Shown: in pieces, positions 18,321-27,472 of the stretch | Layout of the letters: every line of letters starts with the position of its first letter | How positions within the stretch are numbered: position 1 is the stretch's first letter | Origin: an uncultured Cellvibrio sp. | GTDB lineage: Bacteria; Pseudomonadota; Gammaproteobacteria; Pseudomonadales; Cellvibrionaceae | NCBI GenBank assembly: GCA_946480695.1 | Contig: CAMLKG010000015.1 | Location: 1 to 64,000 of the forward strand | DNA length: 64,000 nt | Reading direction: 5' to 3' | Made by a program: the position numbers and the translations under genes | The notes under the pieces: generated by a model | Databases searched by the model: none | The model's input: the letters and a program-made list of their open reading frames with translations, nothing else | Told to the model about the DNA's origin: nothing

Positions 18321-19796
18321 TTAGATTGCACAAGCGCCCTTTGGCTCGGGGCGATAAACCCCCACATTCAGATGTCCCGCATCTTTCAGGTTTGCCGCGT
18401 GCAATTGACTCATTACCCCTTTCTGGCAGTACAGATAATATTGCTTGCTCATATCCAGGGCGGGGAATTGGTTGTTGAGCGAGTAGAAAGGAATGATTCT
18501 GATCTCCACTCCTTCCAGGCGCAGGGGATTGTGCTCCTGTTCATCGGGGTGGCGAATATCGATAACAATTTGACCGGGATTGATAGCGCCAACCACCGGT
18601 ACCGATAAATCTGCATCCAGTTCATTGACGAGTTCATCGATATTTTGGGCGCGTCGCCCGGCAATGGCGCGCTCAAGCACAGCAAAATCAAAATTATTTT
18701 CCTCGCGCTCGACCTTGTGCATACGCGCTTTGGTGGTGGGGTTTACGGAAATCACACCACAATATTCGGGCATACTGGCGGCAAAACTCTCGGTGCCGAT
18801 TTTGCGCGAGATATCGATAATATCGCCTTTGTCCATGGTGGCGAGCGGGCGCAGTACCAACATATCGGTGACCCGATCAATTGCGCCCAGGTTAATCAAT
18901 GTTTGGCTGGAAACCTGCGCCACGCTTTCACCTGTCACCAATGCCGGGATTTCCAGCGATTCAGCGACCTGCTCCGCTGCGCGCAGCATCATGCGCTTGA
19001 GTACAACGCCCATATAGGAGTTATCCACTTTTTCGAGGATTTCCTTAACAACCTCTTCAAACGGCACGGTCACAAATTTAACGCGGTGGCTCGCGCCGTA
19101 TTTATTCCACAAGTAATAAGCAACTTCCTTTACGCCGATTTCATGGGCGCGCCCGCCGAGGTTAAAGAAGCAATAGTGCGCTCGCAGCCCACGTTTAATA
19201 CACAGATAAGTCGAAACAGTTGAGTCAAAGCCACCGGAAATCAACGAAAGCACAGGGTCCTGTGCCCCCAGGGGGAAGCCACCCAACCCCTGTGTTTTGC
19301 TAGTCAGCACCCATAGGCGGTTATCTTTGATTTCGAGTGGAACAATAATATCTGGTTTATGCAGGCTCACGCCTTTGGCTTCCGAGTTGTGTAGTAAGCC
19401 GCCACCGACATATTGCTCGACCTGCACGGAACTGAACTCGTGTTTCCCTACGCGTTTCGCACGCACACAAAACGTTTTGCCGGCAAGCTGATTACGCCAA
19501 TGCCGCAGGGTGTTATGAAAAATGGAATCGAGATCGCCCAGGGGGTAATCGTGGATCAAGGCAAAATTGGCGATACCAGGTGTGCGTGCCAACACATCGG
19601 CCACTTGGGACGTTACATGCTCATCGGCATGCGGGCAGCGAATTTCAATCTTTTCCCAATCGCGTTGCACATCGATATCTACGCCCATGTTGGTCAATAG
19701 CACACGCAAATTATCGCGCAATTGCTTGATAAATTTTTTCCGCACCGGCGGGCTTTTAATAATGATCTCGGGAAAAACTTTTACGATGAAATGCAT
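18321..19796 (-). CDS. thiI: tRNA 4-thiouridine synthase / ThiS sulfurtransferase
   Basis: 491 residues. It adenylates U8 of tRNA and transfers sulfur for s4U, and it also feeds sulfur to thiazole synthesis. Order: THUMP domain (about 1-165), PP-loop SLISGGFDSTVSTY (SGGxDS), then a C-terminal rhodanese domain whose YCQKGVMS holds the persulfide Cys. The long form with rhodanese is the gammaproteobacterial type. The frame is open to 19871, but MHFIVKVFPEIIIKS at 19796 is the family start. It is followed leftwards by typA with its own spacing. Confidence 0.96.
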   Translation of the reverse strand: MHFIVKVFPEIIIKSPPVRKKFIKQLRDNLRVLLTNMGVDIDVQRDWEKIEIRCPHADEHVTSQVADVLARTPGIANFALIHDYPLGDLDSIFHNTLRHWRNQLAGKTFCVRAKRVGKHEFSSVQVEQYVGGGLLHNSEAKGVSLHKPDIIVPLEIKDNRLWVLTSKTQGLGGFPLGAQDPVLSLISGGFDSTVSTYLCIKRGLRAHYCFFNLGGRAHEIGVKEVAYYLWNKYGASHRVKFVTVPFEEVVKEILEKVDNSYMGVVLKRMMLRAAEQVAESLEIPALVTGESVAQVSSQTLINLGAIDRVTDMLVLRPLATMDKGDIIDISRKIGTESFAASMPEYCGVISVNPTTKARMHKVEREENNFDFAVLERAIAGRRAQNIDELVNELDADLSVPVVGAINPGQIVIDIRHPDEQEHNPLRLEGVEIRIIPFYSLNNQFPALDMSKQYYLYCQKGVMSQLHAANLKDAGHLNVGVYRPEPKGACAI

Positions 19797-20201
19797 AGCT
19801 GATGTGCCTGAAAATGACAGCGCCGACTGGCTCAGTAAAAAATAGGCGATTATACCTAAGACCCGGGACACGGGTTGTCTAATATTTAGTCAATCTGGCT
19901 TGGATAAGGCTTCGAAGTAACGAAGACGGGCCAATCCAGATCGAAATGAAGCCCATATTCTTTGGAGGCTGACATCGACACGGCCGATTTCATCTATCTT
20001 TACTTATTTGATTCATCTATATGAATGAACAAGCCAATCTAGCGGAATGAACAAGGTGTCGGACAATATTTCTGTCTCTCCCACTGTCCGTAACCTATTG
20101 CGAGATGCCACACGGCTTAGGGAGGTGGAGTGCAAACAAAAAGGGGAGAAGAGTTGTTATGATTCTTTTACAGTTTCTATGACAAGATAGGTAGGCATCA
20201 A
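19797..20201. other. intergenic junction between thiI and the isonitrile cluster
   Basis: About 400 bases without a gene, between the thiI start and the stop of the last cluster gene. An inverted repeat ATTCAT-CTAT-ATGAAT lies at 20011-20026, and the run GAATGAACAAG occurs twice close together near 20023 and 20046. No integrase, tRNA or clear direct repeat marking an insertion was seen. It must carry the thiI promoter. Confidence 0.5.
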
Positions 20202-20873
20202 TTAACCATCCAGGCTGCTAGCCACGGCCACCAAATTGTCCATAACCCCGTCACTTGGAACCTCGTCAATTGGAATGCCATGATTATAGCCATAAGGAAG
20301 CAAGTACACTGGCGCTCCCGCCAGCCTTGCCGCTTGAGCATCATTCTCCGAATCACCGATTATCAAAATTTGCCCAGGACTCAGATTCAACTCAGAGCAT
20401 ATTTGCAAAATGCCAAGTGGTGAAGGTTTACGTGCAGGCACAGCGTCCCCGCCATAGACTTGGTGGAAAAAGCCTAACAGGCCTGTTTGCTCCAATAAAG
20501 CCTCCGCATTTTGTTGAGGTTTATTAGTAAGACACACCAGCTTCATTTGCAGGTTCGACAGGATTTTTAAACCATCTATGACACCGGGGTAAAGACTGCT
20601 GTGCTTTCCATTTATTTTCTCATAACCATCCTGGTAAATTTTTGAGGCTTCCGGCAGCAGGGCTTCGACAGAACTTTCCTCATAATAAAGAGCCAGAATA
20701 TTTCTTATAAGATATTCTGGCCCTTTACCAATCAAATTCCTCACTTCATCAATATTAACAGGCTTCTGTTTATAAAAAGATAGCATGTGATTCACTGCCA
20801 TCAAAAAATCCGGCGCAGTGTCAACTAATGTACCATCCAAATCAATGATGACTGCGCCAAAATTTCTTTTCAT
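20202..20873 (-). CDS. HAD-superfamily phosphatase, phosphoglycolate-phosphatase-like
   Basis: 223 residues. HAD motif I is IIDLDGTLVDT (Asp11, Asp13), motif II lies in CLTNKP, the motif III Lys is in ARKPSPLG, and motif IV is GDSENDAQAA. A helical cap (about 20-90) resembles Gph. AGGA nine bases before the ATG at 20873 supports this start over an upstream TTG (20897). It is the last gene of the minus-strand isonitrile operon, 29 bases after the DUF1330 gene. A Gph-like enzyme here could dephosphorylate a pathway intermediate, or detoxify a sugar phosphate released from the ribulose 5-phosphate carbon donor (inference). Confidence 0.85.
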   Translation of the reverse strand: MKRNFGAVIIDLDGTLVDTAPDFLMAVNHMLSFYKQKPVNIDEVRNLIGKGPEYLIRNILALYYEESSVEALLPEASKIYQDGYEKINGKHSSLYPGVIDGLKILSNLQMKLVCLTNKPQQNAEALLEQTGLLGFFHQVYGGDAVPARKPSPLGILQICSELNLSPGQILIIGDSENDAQAARLAGAPVYLLPYGYNHGIPIDEVPSDGVMDNLVAVASSLDG

Positions 20874-20902
20874 TTTTTTAATTCCTGAAATAATCAAAGT
20901 GA

Positions 20903-21748
20903 CTATTCAAATACCTTAACATTTTTGACTTCCATGTATGAGCCTTCACCGGTTAAATAATTAGTGAATTTGAATACGATCTTACGTAATTTTTGGGGAT
21001 TAAACTTCGCCCATTTTTTGCGATCAACCTTATAGTTGAAGGTTTTCCATTGTTCTGAATGATTGGTTTTTATTTTCGTCAGAAGTAATTTATTGCCAGC
21101 AGTATCAATCGCATAAACACTTACCTCACTAACGCCTCCATTTTGTGGAGACAAAACGCGAATTTCACCAGAAACCTGAGCATAGGTAACATCCACTTCG
21201 GGAAATTCTGCCTGTAGGGAAAACTTATCCTCAGCAAAAACACTATTCGATTTAACACCTACAATGTATTCAGGATTTGGATCCAGTGTATTTGGAAATA
21301 TTATCGTGGGCTCTTTATTTTCATAGGTAACAATACTCCAATTGATAATACTTTTAGGCGCACTTCCTATTAATACCATGTTGCCATAGGCCGATGCTGC
21401 TTTCCTAATAGGAATCAAGGACTGGTATTCGGAAGAATAATACCAATTTTTAGCTGCATCTATAGATGGGAAATTAAGCATTAATGTCCAGTTATTACTC
21501 CAGTTCCCCTCAAATGTAGTAGCGCTATTAAGTGCTGCTATCTTGGCAACACCGCCATAAGCCGCCACAACTTTTTCTGCAAAAAATGCATACTGATTAA
21601 AAAATTGATCCGGGTTTATAATGTCGGCCTGCATTACGACATATGCATCTTGATATTTAGCGTTTTGATCTACCAGAACTTTCCCGTTTTCATCTGCCAA
21701 AATAAACGATGACATGAGAAAAATTAAAAAGCCTAAAAAATATTTCAT
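20903..21748 (-). CDS. exported DUF1330-domain protein with C-terminal beta domain
   Basis: 281 residues with a signal peptide cleaved near ILA/D (18/19). Residues about 30-118 read as DUF1330, a ferredoxin-like dimeric barrel (YVVMQADI, WTLMLNFPSIDAAKNWYYS, YQSLIPIRKAASAYGNMVLIG). Residues about 125-281 look like a beta-sandwich of the carbohydrate-binding or discoidin sort. A periplasmic DUF1330 fused to a sandwich domain is unusual. AAGGAG seven bases before the ATG marks a good start. It lies inside the isonitrile operon, 33 bases after the phosphatase-like gene. The function is unknown; a binding or tailoring role in the periplasm is inferred only from location. Confidence 0.75.
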   Translation of the reverse strand: MKYFLGFLIFLMSSFILADENGKVLVDQNAKYQDAYVVMQADIINPDQFFNQYAFFAEKVVAAYGGVAKIAALNSATTFEGNWSNNWTLMLNFPSIDAAKNWYYSSEYQSLIPIRKAASAYGNMVLIGSAPKSIINWSIVTYENKEPTIIFPNTLDPNPEYIVGVKSNSVFAEDKFSLQAEFPEVDVTYAQVSGEIRVLSPQNGGVSEVSVYAIDTAGNKLLLTKIKTNHSEQWKTFNYKVDRKKWAKFNPQKLRKIVFKFTNYLTGEGSYMEVKNVKVFE

Positions 21749-21781
21749 AGGTCACTCCTTAACTGTAACTTGTTATAGTGT

Positions 21782-22240
21782 TTAAACCGCAACAGATGCG
21801 CATGCTGTTTGTTTGTTAAAAAAATCTCGCCAGGTTTGATCTGGTTTCCATATTTTCTCTATAAAATCAATTGCCTGTCTGTGACTCCAAACCCCGGCGG
21901 TGAAATAATGCGCCCCCAAAAAGCAGCTGGCGCGATAATTTGCAGCACAATGAACAAATATTTTTTTATCCTTCAATGCTGTCATTGAGTCAACAAACCT
22001 ATCAAAGTCGGTTTGCAGTGGATTAGCAAAATCCACTGGAATATGGACATATTGCATTCCCAGTGATGCCACGGTTGAGGCCTCATCTTCAAGGCAATAA
22101 CGCTTATCCATTAATCCCAGATTAATTACCACCTCATAACCATGTTGAGCAATCAACTCAAGCTGATCTTCTGAGGGCTGCCCAGCAGTAGCCACCAAAT
22201 GATCTACGATTAAAAAAGCCTTAATTTCATTAAGTTGCAT
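21782..22240 (-). CDS. small protein-tyrosine-phosphatase-like protein
   Basis: 152 residues with the fold pattern of the DSP/BLH-type phosphatases (TAGQPSEDQLELIAQHGYEVVINLG, YVHIPVDF, KKIFVHCAANYRAS). The P-loop has His97-Cys98 and Arg103 with four residues between Cys and Arg, rather than the classical five. Some bacterial BLH-like proteins share this short form, so activity is possible but not assured. It follows the oxygenase gene by 50 bases in the isonitrile operon. Its target could be a phosphorylated intermediate or a regulator. Confidence 0.75.
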   Translation of the reverse strand: MQLNEIKAFLIVDHLVATAGQPSEDQLELIAQHGYEVVINLGLMDKRYCLEDEASTVASLGMQYVHIPVDFANPLQTDFDRFVDSMTALKDKKIFVHCAANYRASCFLGAHYFTAGVWSHRQAIDFIEKIWKPDQTWRDFFNKQTACASVAV

Positions 22241-22290
22241 ATAAACCCCGATTATTCATTGATGTGGGGGAAGTGCATGAACAACGATAC

Positions 22291-23148
22291 TCATTGATGC
22301 ACATCTTCTGATCGCAAACCGATAAAGTTAGGCTTTCTGTTAGGATCGTAGGGTTCACCATTTAAGATATGAATACGCTGCAGATGGCGATTAACATTAT
22401 GTTGAAGCTTATTTCTTCCATGAAGTAATGCATTGTTGTCGTATATTAGGAAATCACCTTTTTTCCAATGATGCTGGTACATAACATCATCGCTGTATAT
22501 CTTATTGATTACCGTTAATAATTTCTCCTTCTGTTTCTCTAACGGTATGCCCTGGATTCCAACCTCTACCGGATTAACCTCAATATTGTCCTCATTAAAC
22601 GGTTCGATAAATCGAACTACTTCTTTCTGTAAATGAGGATGCTTACAAATAAGTGGAATTTCTACATTGCCGCCATAATGGGCGGCTTTATCTGTTTTAT
22701 AACTGATAGACATACTTCGCCATTCAGACAGATCATCATCACTCATTGACTTTAATAATTTCACTGTATTAGTGAAAATAGTTTCTCCTCCTGGAAATGT
22801 ATCGTCAGCATTCAGGCATTGGAAAATACTATATTTCGGCTGCTCAGTGAGATACGCACCGTCCCAATGCATTTCAACGCGACCACTATTGAAAAGATGA
22901 TTTAACGGCTTCTCCTCCATTCGCAAATTCAGTAACTCGCCGAATTCCCACTCCAATAGCGGACCCAATTTTCTCGCATAATTTATGAATTCAGATGAAT
23001 CAAATGGCGAGAAACCCCTAAATAATAAAAGGTGATAGTTGGCCAGCCAATCAACAATATTGCTGATGTCTATTTCGGACAGGGAGATTTGTTCTGCCCG
23101 ATTATAGACAATCAAGCCGAAGGGTTTAATTTCTTCTAACTCTAACAT
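22291..23148 (-). CDS. Fe(II)/2-oxoglutarate oxygenase, PvcB/IsnB type
   Basis: 285 residues of the TauD superfamily. The iron triad is His94-x-Asp96 (MHWDGAY) and His243 (NALLHGRN); Arg254 or Arg258 suits 2-oxoglutarate binding. It starts 27 bases after the isonitrile synthase gene, the arrangement seen in pvcA-pvcB and isnA-isnB pairs, where the oxygenase acts on the isonitrile amino acid by desaturation or decarboxylation to a vinyl isonitrile. AAGGAA before the ATG marks the start. TauD itself acts on taurine, but no taurine transport genes are here, so the PvcB role is preferred. Confidence 0.85.
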   Translation of the reverse strand: MLELEEIKPFGLIVYNRAEQISLSEIDISNIVDWLANYHLLLFRGFSPFDSSEFINYARKLGPLLEWEFGELLNLRMEEKPLNHLFNSGRVEMHWDGAYLTEQPKYSIFQCLNADDTFPGGETIFTNTVKLLKSMSDDDLSEWRSMSISYKTDKAAHYGGNVEIPLICKHPHLQKEVVRFIEPFNEDNIEVNPVEVGIQGIPLEKQKEKLLTVINKIYSDDVMYQHHWKKGDFLIYDNNALLHGRNKLQHNVNRHLQRIHILNGEPYDPNRKPNFIGLRSEDVHQ

Positions 23149-23175
23149 GGCAAGTTCCTTTAATTATAAAAGAGA

Positions 23176-24162
23176 TTACACCTCTAAGGCATAATGACTT
23201 GGCTTTCCTGCTCTGAACACCAAGGTGGCATTCATGTCTTCCGCATCCTTTCTTTTTACCAACATTATTTTTTCACCTTTTTTTAGCACAACTGAATGCC
23301 ACGGGGTAGTCCAGCAATCCGATTCACTAATTAAATTGATTCCAATTTTTTCTGAGCAACGGAACTGCGGATGAATGGATAATCTAAGAGAGTTCTTAAA
23401 TCTGTCGGCCAACAAGCGCCCCCAGGCATTGCTTCGCTGAATAACACGATAGGCTGATATTCTTGCTGCATTTTGAATAGCTGTACGAGTCCATCCGGAA
23501 AAATCACCCATTCCACAGAAATCTTCAAAAAGAAATTTTGTTATTCCTTTATACATCTCTCTTGCCTGGGGTTCATTACGACAACGCTCTTGAAGCTCCA
23601 TCAATCGCTCGCCGTATTCCATCATCAATTCTTCACGTAAAATGGAAAAATCCATGTTTTTTGGGAATACATCATCAAGATCAAAGAAGCTAATAGATGC
23701 CAGGTTCCATTCTTTAGCATTTAACTTCATTTTGTCGTTATATTCAGTAACATCGATATCAGGAATACGAACCACGTCAGCGAAAACCCGGCCATCTGAA
23801 CAAATAGTAATTGATGCCCCAGGGGCGTAAATATTTTTAATTTTGTTACATAAATCTTCTAAATTACGAAAGGCTAATTCCTCGCCATGATCAGGCAAAT
23901 GCCCAAGCGTCTTTTGACGGCTAGGAGATTTGGCCGGAAATGCCGGAAGAATCATATGTATCGGTTCGCCAGCTAACACAAAATTTATTATTTTATTTAA
24001 ATGGAACTCTGCCTCTTCAAAGAAGTTGCCTTCCTTTTCGAGTTCACCGCTTAGCAATCTCCTTCGTTCAAAAATGAGTTCCAGTATTCGATAGGATTGC
24101 TCAATTGTTTCTGTGGAAAATGAAGGTGACATTATGGACTGTATAGGTTGCATCGGTTGCAT
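23176..24162 (-). CDS. isonitrile synthase, PvcA/IsnA (DIT1/PvcA) family
   Basis: 328 residues. Family members turn the amino group of L-tyrosine or L-tryptophan into an isonitrile, taking the carbon from ribulose 5-phosphate. Diagnostic stretches are LPAFPAKSPSRQKTLG (72-87), LPDHGEELAFRNL, ICSDGRVFADVV (120-131), LRLSIHPQ (259-266) and TPWHSV (286-291). These cover both ends of the DIT1/PvcA domain in the right order, and length is normal. AAGGAAA eight bases before the ATG supports the start. The flavin halogenase-like gene lies 35 bases upstream and the partner oxygenase 27 bases downstream. The amino-acid substrate cannot be read from sequence. Confidence 0.92.
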   Translation of the reverse strand: MQPMQPIQSIMSPSFSTETIEQSYRILELIFERRRLLSGELEKEGNFFEEAEFHLNKIINFVLAGEPIHMILPAFPAKSPSRQKTLGHLPDHGEELAFRNLEDLCNKIKNIYAPGASITICSDGRVFADVVRIPDIDVTEYNDKMKLNAKEWNLASISFFDLDDVFPKNMDFSILREELMMEYGERLMELQERCRNEPQAREMYKGITKFLFEDFCGMGDFSGWTRTAIQNAARISAYRVIQRSNAWGRLLADRFKNSLRLSIHPQFRCSEKIGINLISESDCWTTPWHSVVLKKGEKIMLVKRKDAEDMNATLVFRAGKPSHYALEV

Positions 24163-24197
24163 AGCTATTTTCCTTAAAGTTATCTATGTCAATTGAG

Positions 24198-25895
24198 TTA
24201 AACGGATACGCATTCAGCTTTGTTGATATACGCATTTTCCGTACCGTAAAACTGTTCGGTTTTTAACGGCTCAACGTATGCGTGATATACCTCGTGAAGG
24301 CTCTTTCCATTAATTAGATAGTCTTCCATTGCTTGGGGCAGTTGTTCTTCAGGAAACATGCGCCCATTGCTTGATGCCATTCGTTTTAATGCCATAGTTA
24401 AACTAAGCTGTAACATTTCCATATGCAATTCTTTAATAGCATCAGGCGACAAGGTTTTTCCGCGACTTAGGCTGTGCCTGTTGTAGGTCTTGGTTATTTT
24501 TAAATCAAAAAATTGATTACTGTTTCTTGTATAAAGCCCTTCTTTTGTTTCCAGGAACTCGGCGAGTTCATCACATATTTTGTGCACCTTCATCGCCGCC
24601 CCGTTAGCAAGCATGTCATCTTTCATGCAACGGAGAGCGTCCGCATCCACATAATCAATAGAAGGGTCATATCCCCACTGATGGCTCATTGAGACAGGTA
24701 ATATCAATCCGAAATAATCCATCAATAAGGGCTCAAACAATTGCCTCAAAAGATCGTAAGAACCATGATAGTTACCTGTTATATGCAACAAGAAGTTTTT
24801 TAACCACCACCGGGAATGTTCGTTATAAGTACAGACTTTGTTATGGAGCGTACGCTCATCGTTGGCCATATCAGTTTCAATAAGGTCAACAATCATGCGG
24901 TTTGCGTCAGATAAGAACGCTGAGCCAGATGAAAATAATGGATCCAAAAAAGCAGCAGACATTCCAGTTAAAAACCATCGATCTTCCGAATAAAATTGAT
25001 TTGCCATCCGTGACATATTTTTTAAACCATGGTAGTCAAGAATTTCGTACGAATCTCCAAGGACATCAGCAAGGGCCTTATGGGAACAAATAAACTTAAT
25101 AAAATCCTCTGACGATTTCAGGGTCAAATCTACTTCTTCATTTTTCCATACCAAACCAATACTATATAAATCCTCTTCCAATGGAATCATCCAAAACCAA
25201 TAATTTTTGTACATAAAGTGGGTTGTACTGAGAAACCTGCTGTTATAGTGGACTTTTTCACGCCAGGCATCGGATCCCATATGGTCGATAATATTAATTC
25301 CTTTTACTCGCACCCATCTGGTTGAGATTTTATGTTCTTCAATTGGTTTTATCAGATCAAGTTGGCGACCTAACAGTGAATTCAAGCCGGTTGCATCAAC
25401 CAGCCATTTGCAAGTGAATTCCCCTTGAGAAGTAAGAACTTTATGGCCATTTTCTTTGTCAAGGTTAATTTCCTTTGCATCACAGCCAAGCAATACCTGA
25501 ACACCGATTTTTTGATTTAGCTTCGCAATATCTTCATCAAATTTTTTTCGGTCGATTTGATGGGCAGGAATAGCATCTGTCCAACCCCTTCCCATTTCGC
25601 TCATTTGTTCGAGGGAAAGATTTTTTTCTTCGTTATCAAAGAAAAAACGTAGGCCATGCTTGAGAAGATGGTTATTGTCCAGATAAGGGCCAAGCAAAAG
25701 ATCTTTAGCAGCGTAGTCCCAAAATATTTCAAGCATGGATTCTCCGATGCCGTAATCAAATTCCTTTTTCTTGTCAATCACTGTCACATTAAGTTGAGGG
25801 TGCTTTAGTTTAAGGTGTCGCGCCAGGCAGCTACCCGCCATTGAGGCACCAAGAATAAGAACATCACAGGAAGTTTGTTTTTGCGGAATTAACAT
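24198..25895 (-). CDS. flavin-dependent halogenase-like oxidoreductase
   Basis: 565 residues. The FAD dinucleotide motif is GASMAG (16-21), the halogenase signature WFWMIP (233-238) fits WxWxIP, and Lys79 in LLKHGLRF fits the catalytic-lysine segment KxGxxF. The second FAD segment reads TGMSAAFLDPLFSSGS, where the usual GD is GM. The C-terminal ~190 residues extend past the core. It is the first gene of the isonitrile biosynthesis run (AAGGAT before the ATG). The best call is an aryl or tryptophan halogenase-like enzyme. A flavin monooxygenase without halogenating activity is possible, as in relatives found in aryl-polyene pigment clusters. Confidence 0.82.
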   Translation of the reverse strand: MLIPQKQTSCDVLILGASMAGSCLARHLKLKHPQLNVTVIDKKKEFDYGIGESMLEIFWDYAAKDLLLGPYLDNNHLLKHGLRFFFDNEEKNLSLEQMSEMGRGWTDAIPAHQIDRKKFDEDIAKLNQKIGVQVLLGCDAKEINLDKENGHKVLTSQGEFTCKWLVDATGLNSLLGRQLDLIKPIEEHKISTRWVRVKGINIIDHMGSDAWREKVHYNSRFLSTTHFMYKNYWFWMIPLEEDLYSIGLVWKNEEVDLTLKSSEDFIKFICSHKALADVLGDSYEILDYHGLKNMSRMANQFYSEDRWFLTGMSAAFLDPLFSSGSAFLSDANRMIVDLIETDMANDERTLHNKVCTYNEHSRWWLKNFLLHITGNYHGSYDLLRQLFEPLLMDYFGLILPVSMSHQWGYDPSIDYVDADALRCMKDDMLANGAAMKVHKICDELAEFLETKEGLYTRNSNQFFDLKITKTYNRHSLSRGKTLSPDAIKELHMEMLQLSLTMALKRMASSNGRMFPEEQLPQAMEDYLINGKSLHEVYHAYVEPLKTEQFYGTENAYINKAECVSV

Positions 25896-26181
25896 TTGAA
25901 GATCCTTTTGTTGATTAATCGTTAATTAATAGTGCGGTGTTAGCTATTACTAGATGCCAAAAAACGTACATAGTACTTCCGTGTCTTCGTTTCATACCCT
26001 AATAGCTATTTTTTATATCTTTTGCTAAAACTAATGAAGTATTAAGTTACTAATTAACTATATTTAACTTCACTTAAATATACTATCAATTTATGCGCCA
26101 TTAATTTTGTTTGCTATTACATTTTTTCCAAATGATCTAACAAGGGCAAAATTAAAGTTGAAAATGGGGAATAACCCTGAG
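25896..26181. promoter_or_regulatory. promoter region of the isonitrile biosynthesis operon
   Basis: AT-rich gap upstream of the halogenase-like gene (read leftwards). It holds a spaced inverted repeat TAGCTATTA (25941-25949) / TAATAGCTA (26000-26008). It also holds TGTTTGCTATTACATT (26108-26123), which matches 13 of 16 bases of TGTTTGTTATTGTATT at 30673-30688 in the other cluster promoter. No gene is visible. Confidence 0.45.
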
Positions 26182-26218
26182 GGAAAGAAAGGTGCACAAA
26201 CATAATTCTGAGTGCACC
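26182..26218 (-). terminator. terminator of the export operon
   Basis: Minus-strand stem GGTGCAC/GTGCACC (26212-26218 with 26191-26197) with a 14-base loop, then TTTCTTT. It lies 22 bases past the outer-membrane protein stop, so the export and biosynthesis genes are probably separate transcripts. Confidence 0.65.
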
Positions 26219-26239
26219 AAAACAGGGATCCGAAGCTCG

Positions 26240-27472
26240 TCAGAATAGTAATTTAATTTCCGCCTGGGAAAATGATAAGGATTCGTTATTACCAAAAAAG
26301 GTATCGGGCGCCCCAATAAAGCTATCGGAGCCTACGGACAGTTTTAAGTGATCATTGATTGCATAACTTATTCTTGCTCTAAATAAGCGATCATGGTGGG
26401 ATGTGGAGTAGACACCCAGTAACTCTGCAGTAAGAGTTTCGTTTAGCCATTTATTATATATCCGACAAGTCAAGCCTGAATCATGATCATAAAGTTGCCC
26501 AGCCAGTATTGCTGAAACCATCTGCAATTGACCTAACGGGTAATCCCCGGATATTTCTTCCCTATCCTGAAAATCAAAGGTTTTTTTTCCATAAACCTGC
26601 ATGTTAAGGTTTATATTTTCAGTTATTGAGCGATCTGCTCCCAATATCCAATATGCTTGATCCTTCTTCTCAAAAAAGCCAACAAAAGGGGCCTCGGGAA
26701 AAATGCTATAAGCTGCCTCAATTCTTATTCCGTAGCGGTTGATAGTTGTCGCTGCGTCCGCACCTATTACTTGTTTGCGATCATATTGCTGGGTGACGGA
26801 GAGTGACGCGGGGTTTATACCGATATTAGGCATAAGATCGAAACCATCATAGTAGGAAATAGACCAATCCAGCGAGGGTTTTACAACATTTAATTTTAGC
26901 GCGCCTGCCGGATTTTCTGGCAATACATCATCTATTTTTGTTCCCAGTAAAAATTCTAGCGGGAGTACATTGGCTTTTGGCTCACTTATCAAAACAAAAG
27001 ATAACTCAGCATCAGTTTCCGAATACTTAAATATTAAAGCGTCAGCACCAAAGCGCTGCTCTGAGTCCTCCAACAAAGACAAGCTATAATCTCTGGGAGT
27101 TAAGTTATCTGTTGGGTTTAAGCTGTCTGCACGTCCCCAGGCAATTATTTGACGTCCGATCTTAAAAGTTAATGCATTGCTAAAATATTCGGCATATGCC
27201 TCCTGCAATTTTTCTTCCATGTCGTCATCATATTTATTTTTTTTTCCTTGAATCCATCCTTTTGCCTTGATACTAAATTCCTCGCTAATGTCTATGCCAG
27301 CTTTCAGCCAAAGCCAGGCTGAAGATTCATTTCCTACCTTGGCTCCACTATGTGTATATTCAGTTTCATTTAAAGAAAAAGAACCATGAATGTCATGACT
27401 AATTGCATACAGGCTGGTTGGTGCAAAAAGTAATCCGGATAAAAAGAGTGAGTAAAAGCGCAACAGAATCAC
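26240..27472 (-). CDS. outer-membrane beta-barrel protein of the export unit
   Basis: 410 residues with a signal peptide cleaved near LYA/I (23/24). Many amphipathic strands follow, ending in SQAEIKLLF with a terminal Phe, the outer-membrane insertion signal. The stretch FKIGRQIIAWGRADSLNPTDNLTP resembles DUF1302-type porins that sit beside RND/MMPL transporters. Its ATG overlaps the stop of the RND gene by 4 bases, implying translational coupling. With the RND-LolA protein it probably delivers or anchors the cluster product at the outer membrane (inference). Alternatively it could be a general porin-like protein. Confidence 0.8.
   Translation of the reverse strand: MILLRFYSLFLSGLLFAPTSLYAISHDIHGSFSLNETEYTHSGAKVGNESSAWLWLKAGIDISEEFSIKAKGWIQGKKNKYDDDMEEKLQEAYAEYFSNALTFKIGRQIIAWGRADSLNPTDNLTPRDYSLSLLEDSEQRFGADALIFKYSETDAELSFVLISEPKANVLPLEFLLGTKIDDVLPENPAGALKLNVVKPSLDWSISYYDGFDLMPNIGINPASLSVTQQYDRKQVIGADAATTINRYGIRIEAAYSIFPEAPFVGFFEKKDQAYWILGADRSITENINLNMQVYGKKTFDFQDREEISGDYPLGQLQMVSAILAGQLYDHDSGLTCRIYNKWLNETLTAELLGVYSTSHHDRLFRARISYAINDHLKLSVGSDSFIGAPDTFFGNNESLSFSQAEIKLLF

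Noticed and set aside
22291..23148. Annotation of the oxygenase as taurine dioxygenase TauD
   Set aside because: There are no taurine transport or sulfonate genes nearby, and it directly follows a PvcA-family gene.
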